A DNA stretch of 35,302 bases from Enhydrobacter aerosaccus (lineage in GTDB: Bacteria; Pseudomonadota; Alphaproteobacteria; Reyranellales; Reyranellaceae). Below, in pieces: positions 1-9,508 of the stretch. The first letter of the stretch is position 1. Each line of letters opens with the position of its first letter. The notes below the pieces were generated by a model. It saw only the letters and a program-made list of their open reading frames with translations. It ran no database searches and was not told the origin of the DNA. The stretch is from contig CAIWTJ010000104.1 in the NCBI GenBank assembly GCA_903915535.1, positions 1 through 35,302 of the forward strand, read 5' to 3'. Both the position numbers and the translations under genes were made by a program.

Positions 1-1718
1 CCTCGGCCTATGCCGACGACGATGCCCATGCCCAGCGCATCTACGACTATATTTCGAACCTCTGGTTCATGCCGGCGACCCCCGTGCTCAGCAACGGCGG
101 CACCTCGCGCGGCCTGCCGATCTCGTGCTTCCTGAACGAAGCCAACGATTCGCTCGAAGGCATCGTGGGCCTGTGGAACGAGAACGTGTGGCTGGCGGCC
201 CGTGGCGGCGGAATCGGCTCCTATTGGGGCAATCTCCGTTCTATCGGCGAGAAGGTCGGCATGAACGGCAAGACCTCCGGCGTCGTGCCCTTCATCCGCG
301 TCATGGATTCGCTCACGCTCGCGATCTCGCAGGGCTCGCTGCGCCGTGGCTCGGCCGCGGTCTACCTCCCGGTCAACCATCCCGAGATCGAGGAATTCAT
401 CGAGATCCGCCGTCCGACCGGCGGCGATCCCAACCGCAAGGCGCCGAACCTGCACCACGGCCTTCTCATCTCCGACGCCTTCATGCGCGCGGTCGAGAAC
501 GACGAGGAATGGGCGCTGGTCTCGCCGAAGGACGGCGCCGTGCAGCGCAAGCTCTCGGCGCGGTCGCTGTGGATCCGCATCCTGACGGCGCGCATCGAGA
601 CGGGCGAGCCGTACCTCGTGTTCGTCGATCACGTGAACAAGGCGATGCCGGAGCATCACAAGCTCGCGGGCCTCGAGGTCAAGACCTCGAACCTGTGCAG
701 CGAGATCACGCTGCCGACCGGCATCGACCATCACGGCAAGCAGCGCACCGCCGTGTGCTGCCTGTCGTCGCTGAACGTCGAGACCTATCTCGAGTGGCAC
801 GAGCATCCGACGTTCATCGAGGACGTGATGCGCTTCCTCGACAACGCGCTGCAGGGCTTCATCGACAACGCCGGCACCGACTTCGCGAAGGCCACCTACT
901 CGGCCATGCGCGAGCGTTCGGTCGGTCTCGGCATCATGGGCTTCCACTCGTTCCTGCAGGCCAACGGCATCCCGCTCGAGTCGGTGATGGCCAAGGTCTG
1001 GAACAAGAAGATGTTCAAGCACATCCGCGGCCAGTGCGACGAGGCGTCCCGCACGCTCGCCGACGAGCGCGGCGCGTGCCCGGATGCCGCCGACTTCGGC
1101 ATCAAGGAGCGCTTCTCCAACAAGATCGCGATCGCGCCCACGGCGTCGATCTCGATCATCTGCGGCGGCGCGTCGGCCGGCATCGAGCCGTCGGCGGCCA
1201 ACGTCTACAATCACAAGACGCTGTCGGGCTCCTTCGTGGTGCGCAACCAGTACCTCGAGAAAATCCTCGAGCAGAAGGGCCGCAACGACGAGGAAACCTG
1301 GACCGCGATCATGACCGACCAGGGTTCGGTCCGGAACCTCGACTGCCTCGACGATCACGAGAAGGCCGTCTTCAAGACCGCCTTCGAGATCGACCAGCGC
1401 TGGCTGATCGAGCACGCGGCCGACCGCGCGCCCTACATCTGCCAGAGCCAGTCGCTGAACATCTTCCTGCCGGGCGACGTGCATAAGCGCGACCTGCACC
1501 AGATCCACATGATGGCCTGGAAGCGCGGCGTGAAGAGCCTTTACTACTGCCGCTCGCTTTCCATCCAGCGCGCCGACGTCGTGTCGAACGACGCCGTCGC
1601 CGAGAAGATTCTCGACCACGCCTACGCGACACCTGCCGGCGCCCCCACGACTCTGCCGATCGGCACGCCGCCGGCGGCAGAGTCCAACAACTACGAAGAG
1701 TGCCTGAGCTGCCAGTAA
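1..1718 (+). CDS. nrdA: Class Ia ribonucleotide reductase, large (alpha) subunit, 5' end cut by the window
   Basis: Reduces ribonucleoside diphosphates to deoxyribonucleoside diphosphates together with NrdB. The reading frame is open from base 3 and continues upstream of the window, so the N-terminus (including any ATP-cone) is not visible; about 571 codons are present. Visible family motifs, in order: a TPVLSNGGT...SCFL segment carrying the first active-site cysteine, NLCSE carrying the catalytic Asn, thiyl-radical Cys and Glu, the partner cysteine in AVCCLSSLN, a PTASIS...GIEP loop, and an LYYCRS segment with the paired tyrosines used for radical transfer. The protein ends in ECLSC plus Gln, a C-terminal CXXC-type pair that is re-reduced by thioredoxin or glutaredoxin. 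nrdB follows 152 bases downstream on the same strand, separated by a palindromic repeat. Identification is secure; only the start is missing. Confidence 0.96.
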   Translation, partial: SAYADDDAHAQRIYDYISNLWFMPATPVLSNGGTSRGLPISCFLNEANDSLEGIVGLWNENVWLAARGGGIGSYWGNLRSIGEKVGMNGKTSGVVPFIRVMDSLTLAISQGSLRRGSAAVYLPVNHPEIEEFIEIRRPTGGDPNRKAPNLHHGLLISDAFMRAVENDEEWALVSPKDGAVQRKLSARSLWIRILTARIETGEPYLVFVDHVNKAMPEHHKLAGLEVKTSNLCSEITLPTGIDHHGKQRTAVCCLSSLNVETYLEWHEHPTFIEDVMRFLDNALQGFIDNAGTDFAKATYSAMRERSVGLGIMGFHSFLQANGIPLESVMAKVWNKKMFKHIRGQCDEASRTLADERGACPDAADFGIKERFSNKIAIAPTASISIICGGASAGIEPSAANVYNHKTLSGSFVVRNQYLEKILEQKGRNDEETWTAIMTDQGSVRNLDCLDDHEKAVFKTAFEIDQRWLIEHAADRAPYICQSQSLNIFLPGDVHKRDLHQIHMMAWKRGVKSLYYCRSLSIQRADVVSNDAVAEKILDHAYATPAGAPTTLPIGTPPAAESNNYEECLSCQ

Positions 1719-1725
1719 TTTAACT

Positions 1726-1840
1726 CGTCATCCCGACCGGAGACGCGCGCAGCGCGGCGGAGTGGAGGGACCTTTTATCGGCGATTTGATTTCGTCGAAA
1801 AAAGGTCTCTCCACTCCGCTTCGCTCCGGTCGAGACGACG
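1726..1840. repeat. Palindromic extragenic element between nrdA and nrdB
   Basis: Two long imperfect inverted arms, about 1726-1776 and 1800-1840, share the core GACCGGAG...GCGGAGTGGAG-GACCTTTT read on opposite strands. The left arm has about ten extra bases. The 23-base centre is AT-richer. Such an element would fold into a strong hairpin in nrdAB mRNA and could set the relative expression or stability of the two messages (inference). It resembles dispersed palindromic repeats of alphaproteobacterial genomes, but copy number cannot be judged from one window. Confidence 0.7.
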
Positions 1841-1870
1841 GAAACATTTAGACCGTTTGGAAATTTCCGC

Positions 1871-2833
1871 ATGTCCCTCCTCGACGCCAAGCCGATCTAC
1901 AAGCCGTTCCACTATCCGTGGGCCTACGACGCCTGGCTGACCCAGCAGCGCATCCACTGGCTGCCGGAGGAAGTGCCCCTCGCGGACGACGTGAAGGACT
2001 GGCGCAACAAGCTGACGGCCAGCGAGCAGCATCTGCTGACGCAGATCTTCCGCTTCTTCACCCAGGCCGACGTCGAGGTGAACAACTGCTACATGCGGCA
2101 CTATTCGCGGGTCTTCAAACCCACGGAAGTGCAGATGATGCTGGCCGCCTTCTCGGCGATGGAGACGGTGCACGTGGCCGCCTACAGCCATCTGCTCGAC
2201 ACCATCGGCATGCCGGAAACGGAGTACTCGGTCTTCCTCACCGTCAAGGAGATGAAGGACAAGTACGACTACATGCAGGGCTTCAACGTCGATTCGAAGC
2301 GCGACATCGCCAAGACGCTCGCCGTGTTCGGCGCCTTCACCGAGGGCCTGCAGCTGTTCGCGTCGTTCGCGATGCTGATGAACTTCCCGCGCTTCAACAA
2401 GATGAAGGGCATGGGCCAGATCGTGACCTGGTCGGTGCGCGACGAGACGCTGCACTGCAACTCGATCATCAAGCTGTTCCGCACCTTCATCCAGGAAAAC
2501 CCGGAAGTGTGGGACGAGGACCTGCAGCGCGAGCTCTATGTCGCCTGCTCGACCATCGTCGAGCATGAGGACGCCTTCATCGATCTCGCCTTCGAGCTCG
2601 ACGGCATCGAGGGCATGACCGCGACCGACGTGAAGCGCTACATCCGCTTCATCGCCGACCGTCGCCTGACGCAGCTCGGCCTGCAGCCGATCTACCGCAA
2701 GGACGCCAAGAATCCGCTGCCGTGGATGGACCAGATGCTCAACGCCATCGAGCACACCAACTTCTTCGAGAACCGCGCCACGGAGTACTCCAAGGCGTCG
2801 ACGAAGGGCTCGTGGGAAGAGGCCTTCAGCTGA
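1871..2833 (+). CDS. nrdB: Class Ia ribonucleotide reductase, small (beta) subunit
   Basis: Provides the diiron-tyrosyl radical cofactor for NrdA. The 320-residue protein has all the iron ligands in the family order: Asp67, Glu98, His101, Glu158, Glu192 and His195, with the radical tyrosine at Tyr105. The spacing E98-x2-H101-x3-Y105 is that of Escherichia coli E115/H118/Y122, so this is a Tyr-radical enzyme and not a Tyr-less or Mn/Fe-Phe type. The ATG start gives an N-terminus that begins directly with the conserved YKPFHYPWAYD-like region. It is read in the same direction as nrdA across a palindromic spacer. Its last six codons plus stop recur, slightly diverged, 116 bases further on (see the repeat at 2929-2949). 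Confidence 0.97.
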   Translation: MSLLDAKPIYKPFHYPWAYDAWLTQQRIHWLPEEVPLADDVKDWRNKLTASEQHLLTQIFRFFTQADVEVNNCYMRHYSRVFKPTEVQMMLAAFSAMETVHVAAYSHLLDTIGMPETEYSVFLTVKEMKDKYDYMQGFNVDSKRDIAKTLAVFGAFTEGLQLFASFAMLMNFPRFNKMKGMGQIVTWSVRDETLHCNSIIKLFRTFIQENPEVWDEDLQRELYVACSTIVEHEDAFIDLAFELDGIEGMTATDVKRYIRFIADRRLTQLGLQPIYRKDAKNPLPWMDQMLNAIEHTNFFENRATEYSKASTKGSWEEAFS

Positions 2834-2863
2834 GTCGGTTTGAGTAGAGTCTCAATCGCACCA

Positions 2864-2910
2864 CCTCACCCTGAGGAGCATCGCGCAGCGATGCGTCTCG
2901 AAGGGTGAGG
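2864..2910. repeat. Short palindromic repeat downstream of nrdB
   Basis: Outer arms CCTCACCCT (2864-2872) and AGGGTGAGG (2902-2910) are exact reverse complements, and inside them GCATCGC-GCA-GCGATGC (2878-2894) forms a second hairpin. The form 'CTCACCCTGAGGAGC ... GTCTCGAAGGGTGAG' matches a type of dispersed extragenic repeat that I associate with Bradyrhizobium-like genomes (recollection, not searched). It could also act as an nrdB terminator or mRNA 3'-end stabiliser, although no U-tract follows. Confidence 0.7.
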
Positions 2911-2927
2911 AGCCGCCGGAGGAAAGC

Positions 2928-3029
2928 ATGGGAAGAAGCCTTCCGCTGAATCGCTTCGTCGCCTCCTGCGTGATTGCCTCGGCGCTGCTCGTCGTGGCGA
3001 TCAGCGTCGCGCGCGTCGCCTTCACGTAG
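2928..3029 (+). CDS. Possible 33-residue single-pass membrane peptide
   Basis: A short ATG frame starts with MGRSLPLNRF and continues into a hydrophobic stretch of about 20 residues (VASCVIASALLVVAISVARV), ending AFT. A good ribosome-binding site (GGAGGA, 6 bases before ATG) precedes it. The short basic N-terminus before the hydrophobic segment suggests an inner-membrane peptide with its N-terminus inside. Its first seven codons lie in a shifted frame of the duplicated nrdB tail. The end overlaps the 3' end of the convergent acyltransferase gene by 8 bases. I do not recognise a family, and it may be a chance frame. Confidence 0.35.
   Translation: MGRSLPLNRFVASCVIASALLVVAISVARVAFT
2929..2949 (+). 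repeat. Near-copy of the nrdB 3' end
   Basis: These 21 bases match the last 21 bases of nrdB (2813-2833) at 19 positions. Read in the matching frame they encode Trp-Glu-Glu-Ala-Phe-Arg-stop, against Trp-Glu-Glu-Ala-Phe-Ser-stop in nrdB. Similarity continues weakly for about nine bases past the stop. The two copies flank the palindromic element at 2864-2910, so the element plus spacer appears to sit between two versions of the same gene end. Confidence 0.75.
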
Positions 3030-4182
3030 CCACGGCAGCCACCGGCCGGATCGCCACCGGATATCTGCGCCCGTTGAGAAGGGCGCCGACGAAGGTCGGC
3101 CGCACCGCAAAGGCGTAGACCGGCAGAAGCACCGCGACCGTCGCGACCAGGACCAGGGGCGCCAGGATGACCGCGGGCAGCGGCACGTGGAAGGTCACCA
3201 GCTGCAGCAGCAGGATCATGGGCAGGTGTGCGAGATAGATGAAGTAGGACGAGTCGCAGAGATATCGCCACAGCGGGCTATGGCCCGAGAAGTAGCGCAG
3301 GAAGAGGCCGGTGATGCCGAAGATCAGGCACCACATGGCGAGCGCCAGCACCGCGCGGAAAAGATGGAAGGTCGCACCCGTGCGCGGCAGCGACAAAAGC
3401 AGCACCACATAGGCGACGCAGAGGAAGAGACCGAGCAGGCCGTAGAACCAGGCCCGCCGGTTCAGCACGTCCATCAAGTCGCGCGCCTGGTAGAGTAGCC
3501 AGCCGAAGAAAAACGGCACCGCGTAGGCGAACAGGATGATCGGCACGGGCGCGAAGGACGGCGGATCCTGCAGTCCCGGCCACGGGCTCTGCAGCAGGGC
3601 GGCGTAGGACAGGAGGGCCATCGGCAGCGGCGCCCACACGGCCTGAAAGCCATATCGGAACAGCGCGAGACCGGCGCGCCGGAGCTGTCCGGGCAGCAGT
3701 GACGTCAGCACAAGCAACACCGCGGCCACGGCATAGAGCAGCAGCAGATATTCCAGGAACCAGAGATGGATGGGATGCGCCATCGACAGGAAGCGCCCCG
3801 AGAAGAGAAAAACCCACGCGCCCTCTGCGGTGCCGGTTTTCGCGAAGGCGGCGAGGAAGAACATCAACGGCACGAGCAGCAGGCAGCCGAGGACGAACGG
3901 CACGGCGATGCGCCAGAACCGGTTCACGACCGCCCGCCGCCAGCCATAGCGCTCGAGCAGCAGGGCGGTCAGGAAGCCCGCCATGGCGTAGAACACGGGC
4001 ATGCGGAAGGCGTGGATGAAGAGGATCGCCGGATCGAACCAACTCGTCCTCTCGAGCGGCCGGATCAGCCAAGGGCTGTTGTAGGCATAGCCCACCATCG
4101 CGTGCAGGACGATGCCGAGGAACATCATCGAGGCGCGCAGACTGTCCAACGCATGGTAACGCGACGGCACGGGCTGGCTCAC
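3022..4182 (-). CDS. Acyltransferase-3 (OpgC/MdoC-like) integral membrane protein
   Basis: A 386-residue polytopic inner-membrane protein with about ten hydrophobic segments. The N-terminal YHALDSLRASMMFLGIVLHA segment carries the conserved Arg16 and His27 of the acyltransferase-3 family, which moves acyl groups from cytoplasmic donors onto extracytoplasmic sugars or glycans. The overall pattern (FRMPVFYAMAGF near residue 60, and a late YLAHLPMI-like helix) resembles the glucan succinyltransferase OpgC branch, but the substrate cannot be read from sequence. The start is GTG, chosen because GGAGGGG lies 6 bases upstream and the conserved N-terminal motif begins soon after. It is divergent from the EipB-like gene, with about 48 bases between starts, so the promoters must be compact. 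Confidence 0.85.
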   Translation of the reverse strand: MSQPVPSRYHALDSLRASMMFLGIVLHAMVGYAYNSPWLIRPLERTSWFDPAILFIHAFRMPVFYAMAGFLTALLLERYGWRRAVVNRFWRIAVPFVLGCLLLVPLMFFLAAFAKTGTAEGAWVFLFSGRFLSMAHPIHLWFLEYLLLLYAVAAVLLVLTSLLPGQLRRAGLALFRYGFQAVWAPLPMALLSYAALLQSPWPGLQDPPSFAPVPIILFAYAVPFFFGWLLYQARDLMDVLNRRAWFYGLLGLFLCVAYVVLLLSLPRTGATFHLFRAVLALAMWCLIFGITGLFLRYFSGHSPLWRYLCDSSYFIYLAHLPMILLLQLVTFHVPLPAVILAPLVLVATVAVLLPVYAFAVRPTFVGALLNGRRYPVAIRPVAAVAT

Positions 4183-4230
4183 GATGTTCCCCTCCGCAAA
4201 GCCCAGCCACTAGAGTATCCTCTCCGCCCA

Positions 4231-5046
4231 ATGGTGGCTATGCGCTCTCCAATTCCCCTGTTTGTGATGCTCAGTCTGATGGGCCCGGTCGCGCATGCGG
4301 ACGGGCTGAGGGGCAGTTCCGTCACCTATGAGGTGAAGCCGTTCAAGGAGGACAAGGCCGCCTATGCCGAAGGGCAGGCCTCTTCCACCCTGTCGAGCAG
4401 CTGCAAGGAACGCTCCTTCGGCGAGATCCTGGTGCTGGCGATCGAGCGCAAGAATGCGTCGGCCAAGACGATCACCGAGAAGTCCGAGCGCATCGAGGAG
4501 AAGGTGAGTGCCCAGGAGGCGCTCGACGGTGCCACGCTCAAGTATCAGACGCGGCTGCGCCACGATGCGCGCATCGATACCGCCAACGGTACCGCGACCC
4601 TGGGCACGGAGCCCGGCCAGCTGCACACGGTGCTGAGCCGGTACAAGCAGGACAGCGCGTTGCCGGCGGGAACGCTGGCGCCGGCCGCGGCGCGCGCGGC
4701 ACTGGTCGAGGCGCTGATGGCCAACAAGCCGGGCAAGATCGAGATCGGCGCGGTCGAGATGTATCGCTTCCACAAGCCGATCAAGCAGATCTTCACGCGT
4801 CTCGCGGCCGAGGACTCGTCGATCGCAGGCGGCCTGCCCAAGGAGCTGAAGGCGCCCAAGGATTTCGCCGCCGGCAAATTGTGGGCGCTGAAGCGCCAGG
4901 TGCCGGAGTTCAACGAATTCGGCGACGAGTTCTGGCTGCTCCACGAATCGGGCGCCGTCGTGCGCCAGGTCGTGACGCGCTACAACGTGAAGCTGCTGTT
5001 CGAGGCCAAGGAAGTCTCGATCTTCCCGACACCGGCCTGCCCCTGA
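4231..5046 (+). CDS. EipB/DUF1849-like periplasmic envelope protein
   Basis: A secreted protein of 271 residues with a cleavable signal peptide ending PVAHA before Asp-Gly. It follows the DUF1849 (EipB) plan: an early SVTYEV strand, Cys58 in a TLSSSCKE segment, an LPAGTLAP motif in the middle, a long strand-rich region, and a C-terminus of FPTPACP whose penultimate cysteine would pair with the early one. In Brucella, EipB is a periplasmic protein with such a conserved disulfide and supports envelope integrity. The assignment rests on these remembered features, not on an alignment. Two ATG starts are possible, at 4231 and 4240; the second has GGTGG close upstream and gives a tidier signal peptide. 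A stem-loop terminator follows immediately. Confidence 0.62.
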   Translation: MVAMRSPIPLFVMLSLMGPVAHADGLRGSSVTYEVKPFKEDKAAYAEGQASSTLSSSCKERSFGEILVLAIERKNASAKTITEKSERIEEKVSAQEALDGATLKYQTRLRHDARIDTANGTATLGTEPGQLHTVLSRYKQDSALPAGTLAPAAARAALVEALMANKPGKIEIGAVEMYRFHKPIKQIFTRLAAEDSSIAGGLPKELKAPKDFAAGKLWALKRQVPEFNEFGDEFWLLHESGAVVRQVVTRYNVKLLFEAKEVSIFPTPACP

Positions 5047-5047
5047 A

Positions 5048-5088
5048 CTCTCAACCTCCCTCCCCCGTCTTCGGGGGAGGGAAGAGAG
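5048..5088 (+). terminator. Stem-loop terminator after the EipB-like gene
   Basis: CCCTCCCCCG-TCTT-CGGGGGAGGG forms a perfect 10-bp GC-rich stem with a 4-base loop, and flanking CTCTC/GAGAG can extend it. It begins right after the stop codon. No strong T-run follows, so it may work with Rho or simply protect the 3' end. The same motif type is common as a dispersed element in high-GC alphaproteobacteria (recollection). Confidence 0.65.
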
Positions 5089-5196
5089 AGTTCACGGCGT
5101 TTCTCCCGCCTGTCCGAGAACAATTCTGTGGCGCAGGGGGTGGGGCGGAATCCGGGACAATCGCCCTAAAAGCCTTGTGCCATCGGCATCGAAGGT

Positions 5197-5243
5197 GTCC
5201 CAGGATCCTGGGACAATTCTGGGACAGGTCCCATGTTTGGGAC
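5197..5243. repeat. Cluster of five TGGGAC/GTCCCA half-sites
   Basis: In 47 bases the hexamer TGGGAC occurs at 5209, 5220 and 5238, and its reverse complement GTCCCA at 5197 and 5228. The first pair makes a perfect 18-base palindrome (GTCCCAGGATCCTGGGAC), and the last pair makes a hairpin with a TGTT loop. A further GGGACA lies at 5155. The cluster sits in the roughly 200-base convergent gap between the EipB-like gene and pobA. It may be a bidirectional terminator, a protein-binding array or the remnant end of a mobile element; no transposase is present. Confidence 0.6.
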
Positions 5244-5246
5244 GGG

Positions 5247-7164
<1,918 letters not shown>

Positions 7165-7188
7165 GGCGATTCCTCTAGGTTGCGCCCC

Positions 7189-7968
7189 ATGATCGACAGG
7201 CCCAGCGATACCCCCGATCCGGACGGCCCGCAAAGCGCGTCCTTCGGCTACCGCGACGTGCCGGCGGCGGAGAAGGCTGGCATGGTGCGCCAGGTCTTCG
7301 AGAGCGTGGCGCCGCGCTACGACCTGATGAACGACCTGATGTCGGGCGGGGTGCACCGGCTCTGGAAGAATACGTTGATCGACGTGGTGAACCCGCGGCC
7401 CGGCGAGAAGTTCCTCGACGTGGCGGGCGGCACCGGCGACATCGCCTTCCGGATCCTGAAGCGGCAGGGAGACCGCGCCGACGTCACGGTCTGCGACATC
7501 AATGCCGCGATGCTGTCGGTCGGCCGCGACCGCGCCGTCGACCGCGGCCTGCTGCAGGGCCTCACCTGGACGACGGGCGATGCCGAGAGCCTGCCGTTTC
7601 CCGATGGCTCGTTCGACGGCTACACGATCGCGTTCGGCCTGCGCAACGTCACCGACATCGACAAGGCGCTGCGCGATGCCTATCGCGTGCTGAAGCCGGG
7701 CGGGCGCTTCTACTGCCTCGAGTTCAGCAAGGTGACGTCGGCCCCGATGGCGCGGGCCTACGATTCCTATTCCGAGCGCGCGCTGCCGTTCTTCGGCCGG
7801 ATCATCGCCCGCGACGCGGAGTCCTATCGCTACCTGCACGAAAGCATCCGCCGCTTCCCGCCGCAGCATGAGCTCGCCCAGCGCATGAAGACCGCGGGCT
7901 TCGGCAACGTCGCGTGGCGCAACATGACGATGGGCATCGTGGCGCTGCACTCGGGCTGGCGGCTGTAG
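7189..7968 (+). CDS. ubiE: Ubiquinone/menaquinone C-methyltransferase UbiE
   Basis: SAM-dependent methyltransferase that adds the C-2 methyl group of the quinone ring (2-polyprenyl-6-methoxy-benzoquinol to its methylated product). 259 residues. Family signatures: GYRDVPAAEKAGMVRQVFESVAPRYDLMNDLMS near the N-terminus (YDLMNDLMS at 44-52), SAM motif I LDVAGGTGD at 76-84, DAESLPFPDGSFD, FGLRNVTD, YRVLKPGGRFYCLEFS, and DAESYRYLHESIRRFP near the end. The ATG start is chosen because the preceding frame is antisense to the dehalogenase. ubiB follows after one base, so the two are coupled. Confidence 0.96.
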   Translation: MIDRPSDTPDPDGPQSASFGYRDVPAAEKAGMVRQVFESVAPRYDLMNDLMSGGVHRLWKNTLIDVVNPRPGEKFLDVAGGTGDIAFRILKRQGDRADVTVCDINAAMLSVGRDRAVDRGLLQGLTWTTGDAESLPFPDGSFDGYTIAFGLRNVTDIDKALRDAYRVLKPGGRFYCLEFSKVTSAPMARAYDSYSERALPFFGRIIARDAESYRYLHESIRRFPPQHELAQRMKTAGFGNVAWRNMTMGIVALHSGWRL

Positions 7969-7969
7969 G

Positions 7970-9508
7970 ATGTTCCGCGCGCTCCGCAACAGTTGGCGTC
8001 TGCTGACGCTCGCGCTCAGCTTCGCGCGGCACGATGCGCTGTTCCCGCTCGAGACGCTGGGCATCGCGCCCGCGCTGATCGCCTGGGCGCGTCTCTTCCG
8101 CTCGCGCAGCGACAAGCGCCGGCCGGGCGAGCGGCTGGCGGCGGCGCTGCAGGACATGGGGCCGTGCTTCATCAAGCTCGGCCAGGCGCTGTCGACGCGC
8201 GCAGATCTCCTGAACGAAGAAGTCGCGACCGACCTCGGGCGCCTGCAGGATCATCTGCCGGCCTTCCCGGGTGCGGAGGCCCGCGCCATCATCGAGCGCG
8301 AGCTGGGACAGCCGCTCGGCGCGCTGTTCTCGGCGTTCGACGACGTGCCGGTCGCCGCGGCATCGATCGCGCAGGTGCATTTTGCCGTCACGACCGATGG
8401 CCGCGATGTCGCCGTGAAGGTCTTGCGGCCCGGCATCGAGCGCGCCTTCGCGCAGGACCTCGATCTTTTCTACTGGATTGCCGAGCTGGTCGAGCGCACC
8501 CAGCCGCGCTTCCGGCGCCTCAAGCCGGTCGAGTCGGTGCGTGCCTTCGCCGAGATCGTGCGCATCGAGATGGACCTGCGCCTGGAAGCCGCCGCGGCGG
8601 AGGAGCTGGGCGAGAACTTCCGCGACGACGAGAGCTATCGCGCCCCCCTCATCGACTGGGACCGCACCGCCGAGCGCGTGCTCACGCTGGAGCGCATCGA
8701 CGGCACGCCGATCGGCGATCGCGCGGCCATTGCGGCGGCGGGCCACGATCCCGACGTCGTCATGCGCAAGTGCGCCGAGGCGTTCTTCTATCAGGTGTTC
8801 CGCGACGGCTTCTTCCATGCCGACATGCACGGCGGCAACGCCTTCGTCGATCGCGAGGGCCGCATCGTGCCGGTCGACTTCGGCATCATGGGCCGCGTCG
8901 ACGAGGACACGCGCGGCTATCTCGCCGAGCTGCTGGTGGCCTTCCTGCGCCGAGACTACCGCGCCGTGGCCGAGGTCCAGTTCCGCGCGGGCTACGTGTC
9001 GCCCGACCAGTCGCTCGAGATGTTCGCGCAGGCCTGCCGCTCGATCGGCGAGCCGATCTTCGGCAAGCCCAGCCACCAGATTTCCATCGCGCGCCTGCTG
9101 GCCCAGTTGCTGCGGGTCACCGAGCAGTTCGAGATGACCGTGCAGCCGCAGCTGCTGCTGTTGCAGAAGACCATGCTGATGGCCGAGGGAATGGGCACGC
9201 GCCTCAACCCCACGGTCAACATCTGGGAACTGGCGCGGCCGCTGATCGAGGATTGGATGCGCACGCACTTCGGCCCGCGCGCCACGATCAGTCGCGCGGT
9301 CGAGGATCTGACGCAGGGCTTGCGCCGCCTGCCCCGCCTGATCGAGAGCCTGCATCTCGTGGCCGAGCGCGAACGGCGCAAGGCCGAGGCGGAGGTTGTG
9401 ACTCCGCCGTCGTCGCTGACCTCGCGGCTCTGGGCGCGGGTCGGCTTCGCGGAAGTCGTGGCCGTGCTGGCGCTCGCGGTGGCGATCGTCGCCTGGTTCC
9501 GGCACTGA
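7970..9508 (+). CDS. ubiB: Ubiquinone biosynthesis atypical kinase/ATPase UbiB
   Basis: Membrane-associated member of the ABC1/ADCK/UbiB protein-kinase-like family, an ATPase that supports ubiquinone biosynthesis. 512 residues. Visible: the family-specific KxGQ motif (Lys69-Gln72), the alanine-rich nucleotide loop AAAS at 129-132 in place of a glycine loop, the ATP lysine in VAVKVLRPG (Lys150), the ExD motif at 200-202, the catalytic loop HADMHGGN (His283-Asn290), the metal-binding DFG (Asp303), and a C-terminal hydrophobic segment ending in WFRH that anchors it to the inner membrane. It starts one base after ubiE and its stop codon shares a base with the next start (TGATG). Confidence 0.95.
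   Translation: MFRALRNSWRLLTLALSFARHDALFPLETLGIAPALIAWARLFRSRSDKRRPGERLAAALQDMGPCFIKLGQALSTRADLLNEEVATDLGRLQDHLPAFPGAEARAIIERELGQPLGALFSAFDDVPVAAASIAQVHFAVTTDGRDVAVKVLRPGIERAFAQDLDLFYWIAELVERTQPRFRRLKPVESVRAFAEIVRIEMDLRLEAAAAEELGENFRDDESYRAPLIDWDRTAERVLTLERIDGTPIGDRAAIAAAGHDPDVVMRKCAEAFFYQVFRDGFFHADMHGGNAFVDREGRIVPVDFGIMGRVDEDTRGYLAELLVAFLRRDYRAVAEVQFRAGYVSPDQSLEMFAQACRSIGEPIFGKPSHQISIARLLAQLLRVTEQFEMTVQPQLLLLQKTMLMAEGMGTRLNPTVNIWELARPLIEDWMRTHFGPRATISRAVEDLTQGLRRLPRLIESLHLVAERERRKAEAEVVTPPSSLTSRLWARVGFAEVVAVLALAVAIVAWFRH

Noticed and set aside
1775..2755. Long antisense open frame opposite nrdB
   Set aside because: It lies wholly against a gene with complete catalytic residues; its composition (Asp/Glu/His/Val/Leu/Arg-rich) is what the complement of GC3-biased coding DNA gives.
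1719..2927. CRISPR array or insertion sequence around nrdB
   Set aside because: The repeats are two different palindromes, not evenly spaced direct repeats, and no transposase or cas gene is present.
3699..4019. Arg-rich plus-strand frame opposite the acyltransferase
   Set aside because: Shadow composition over a gene with clear transmembrane helices.
7802..9505. 567-codon minus-strand frame opposite ubiB
   Set aside because: Shadow of ubiB, which has all kinase-like motifs on the plus strand.
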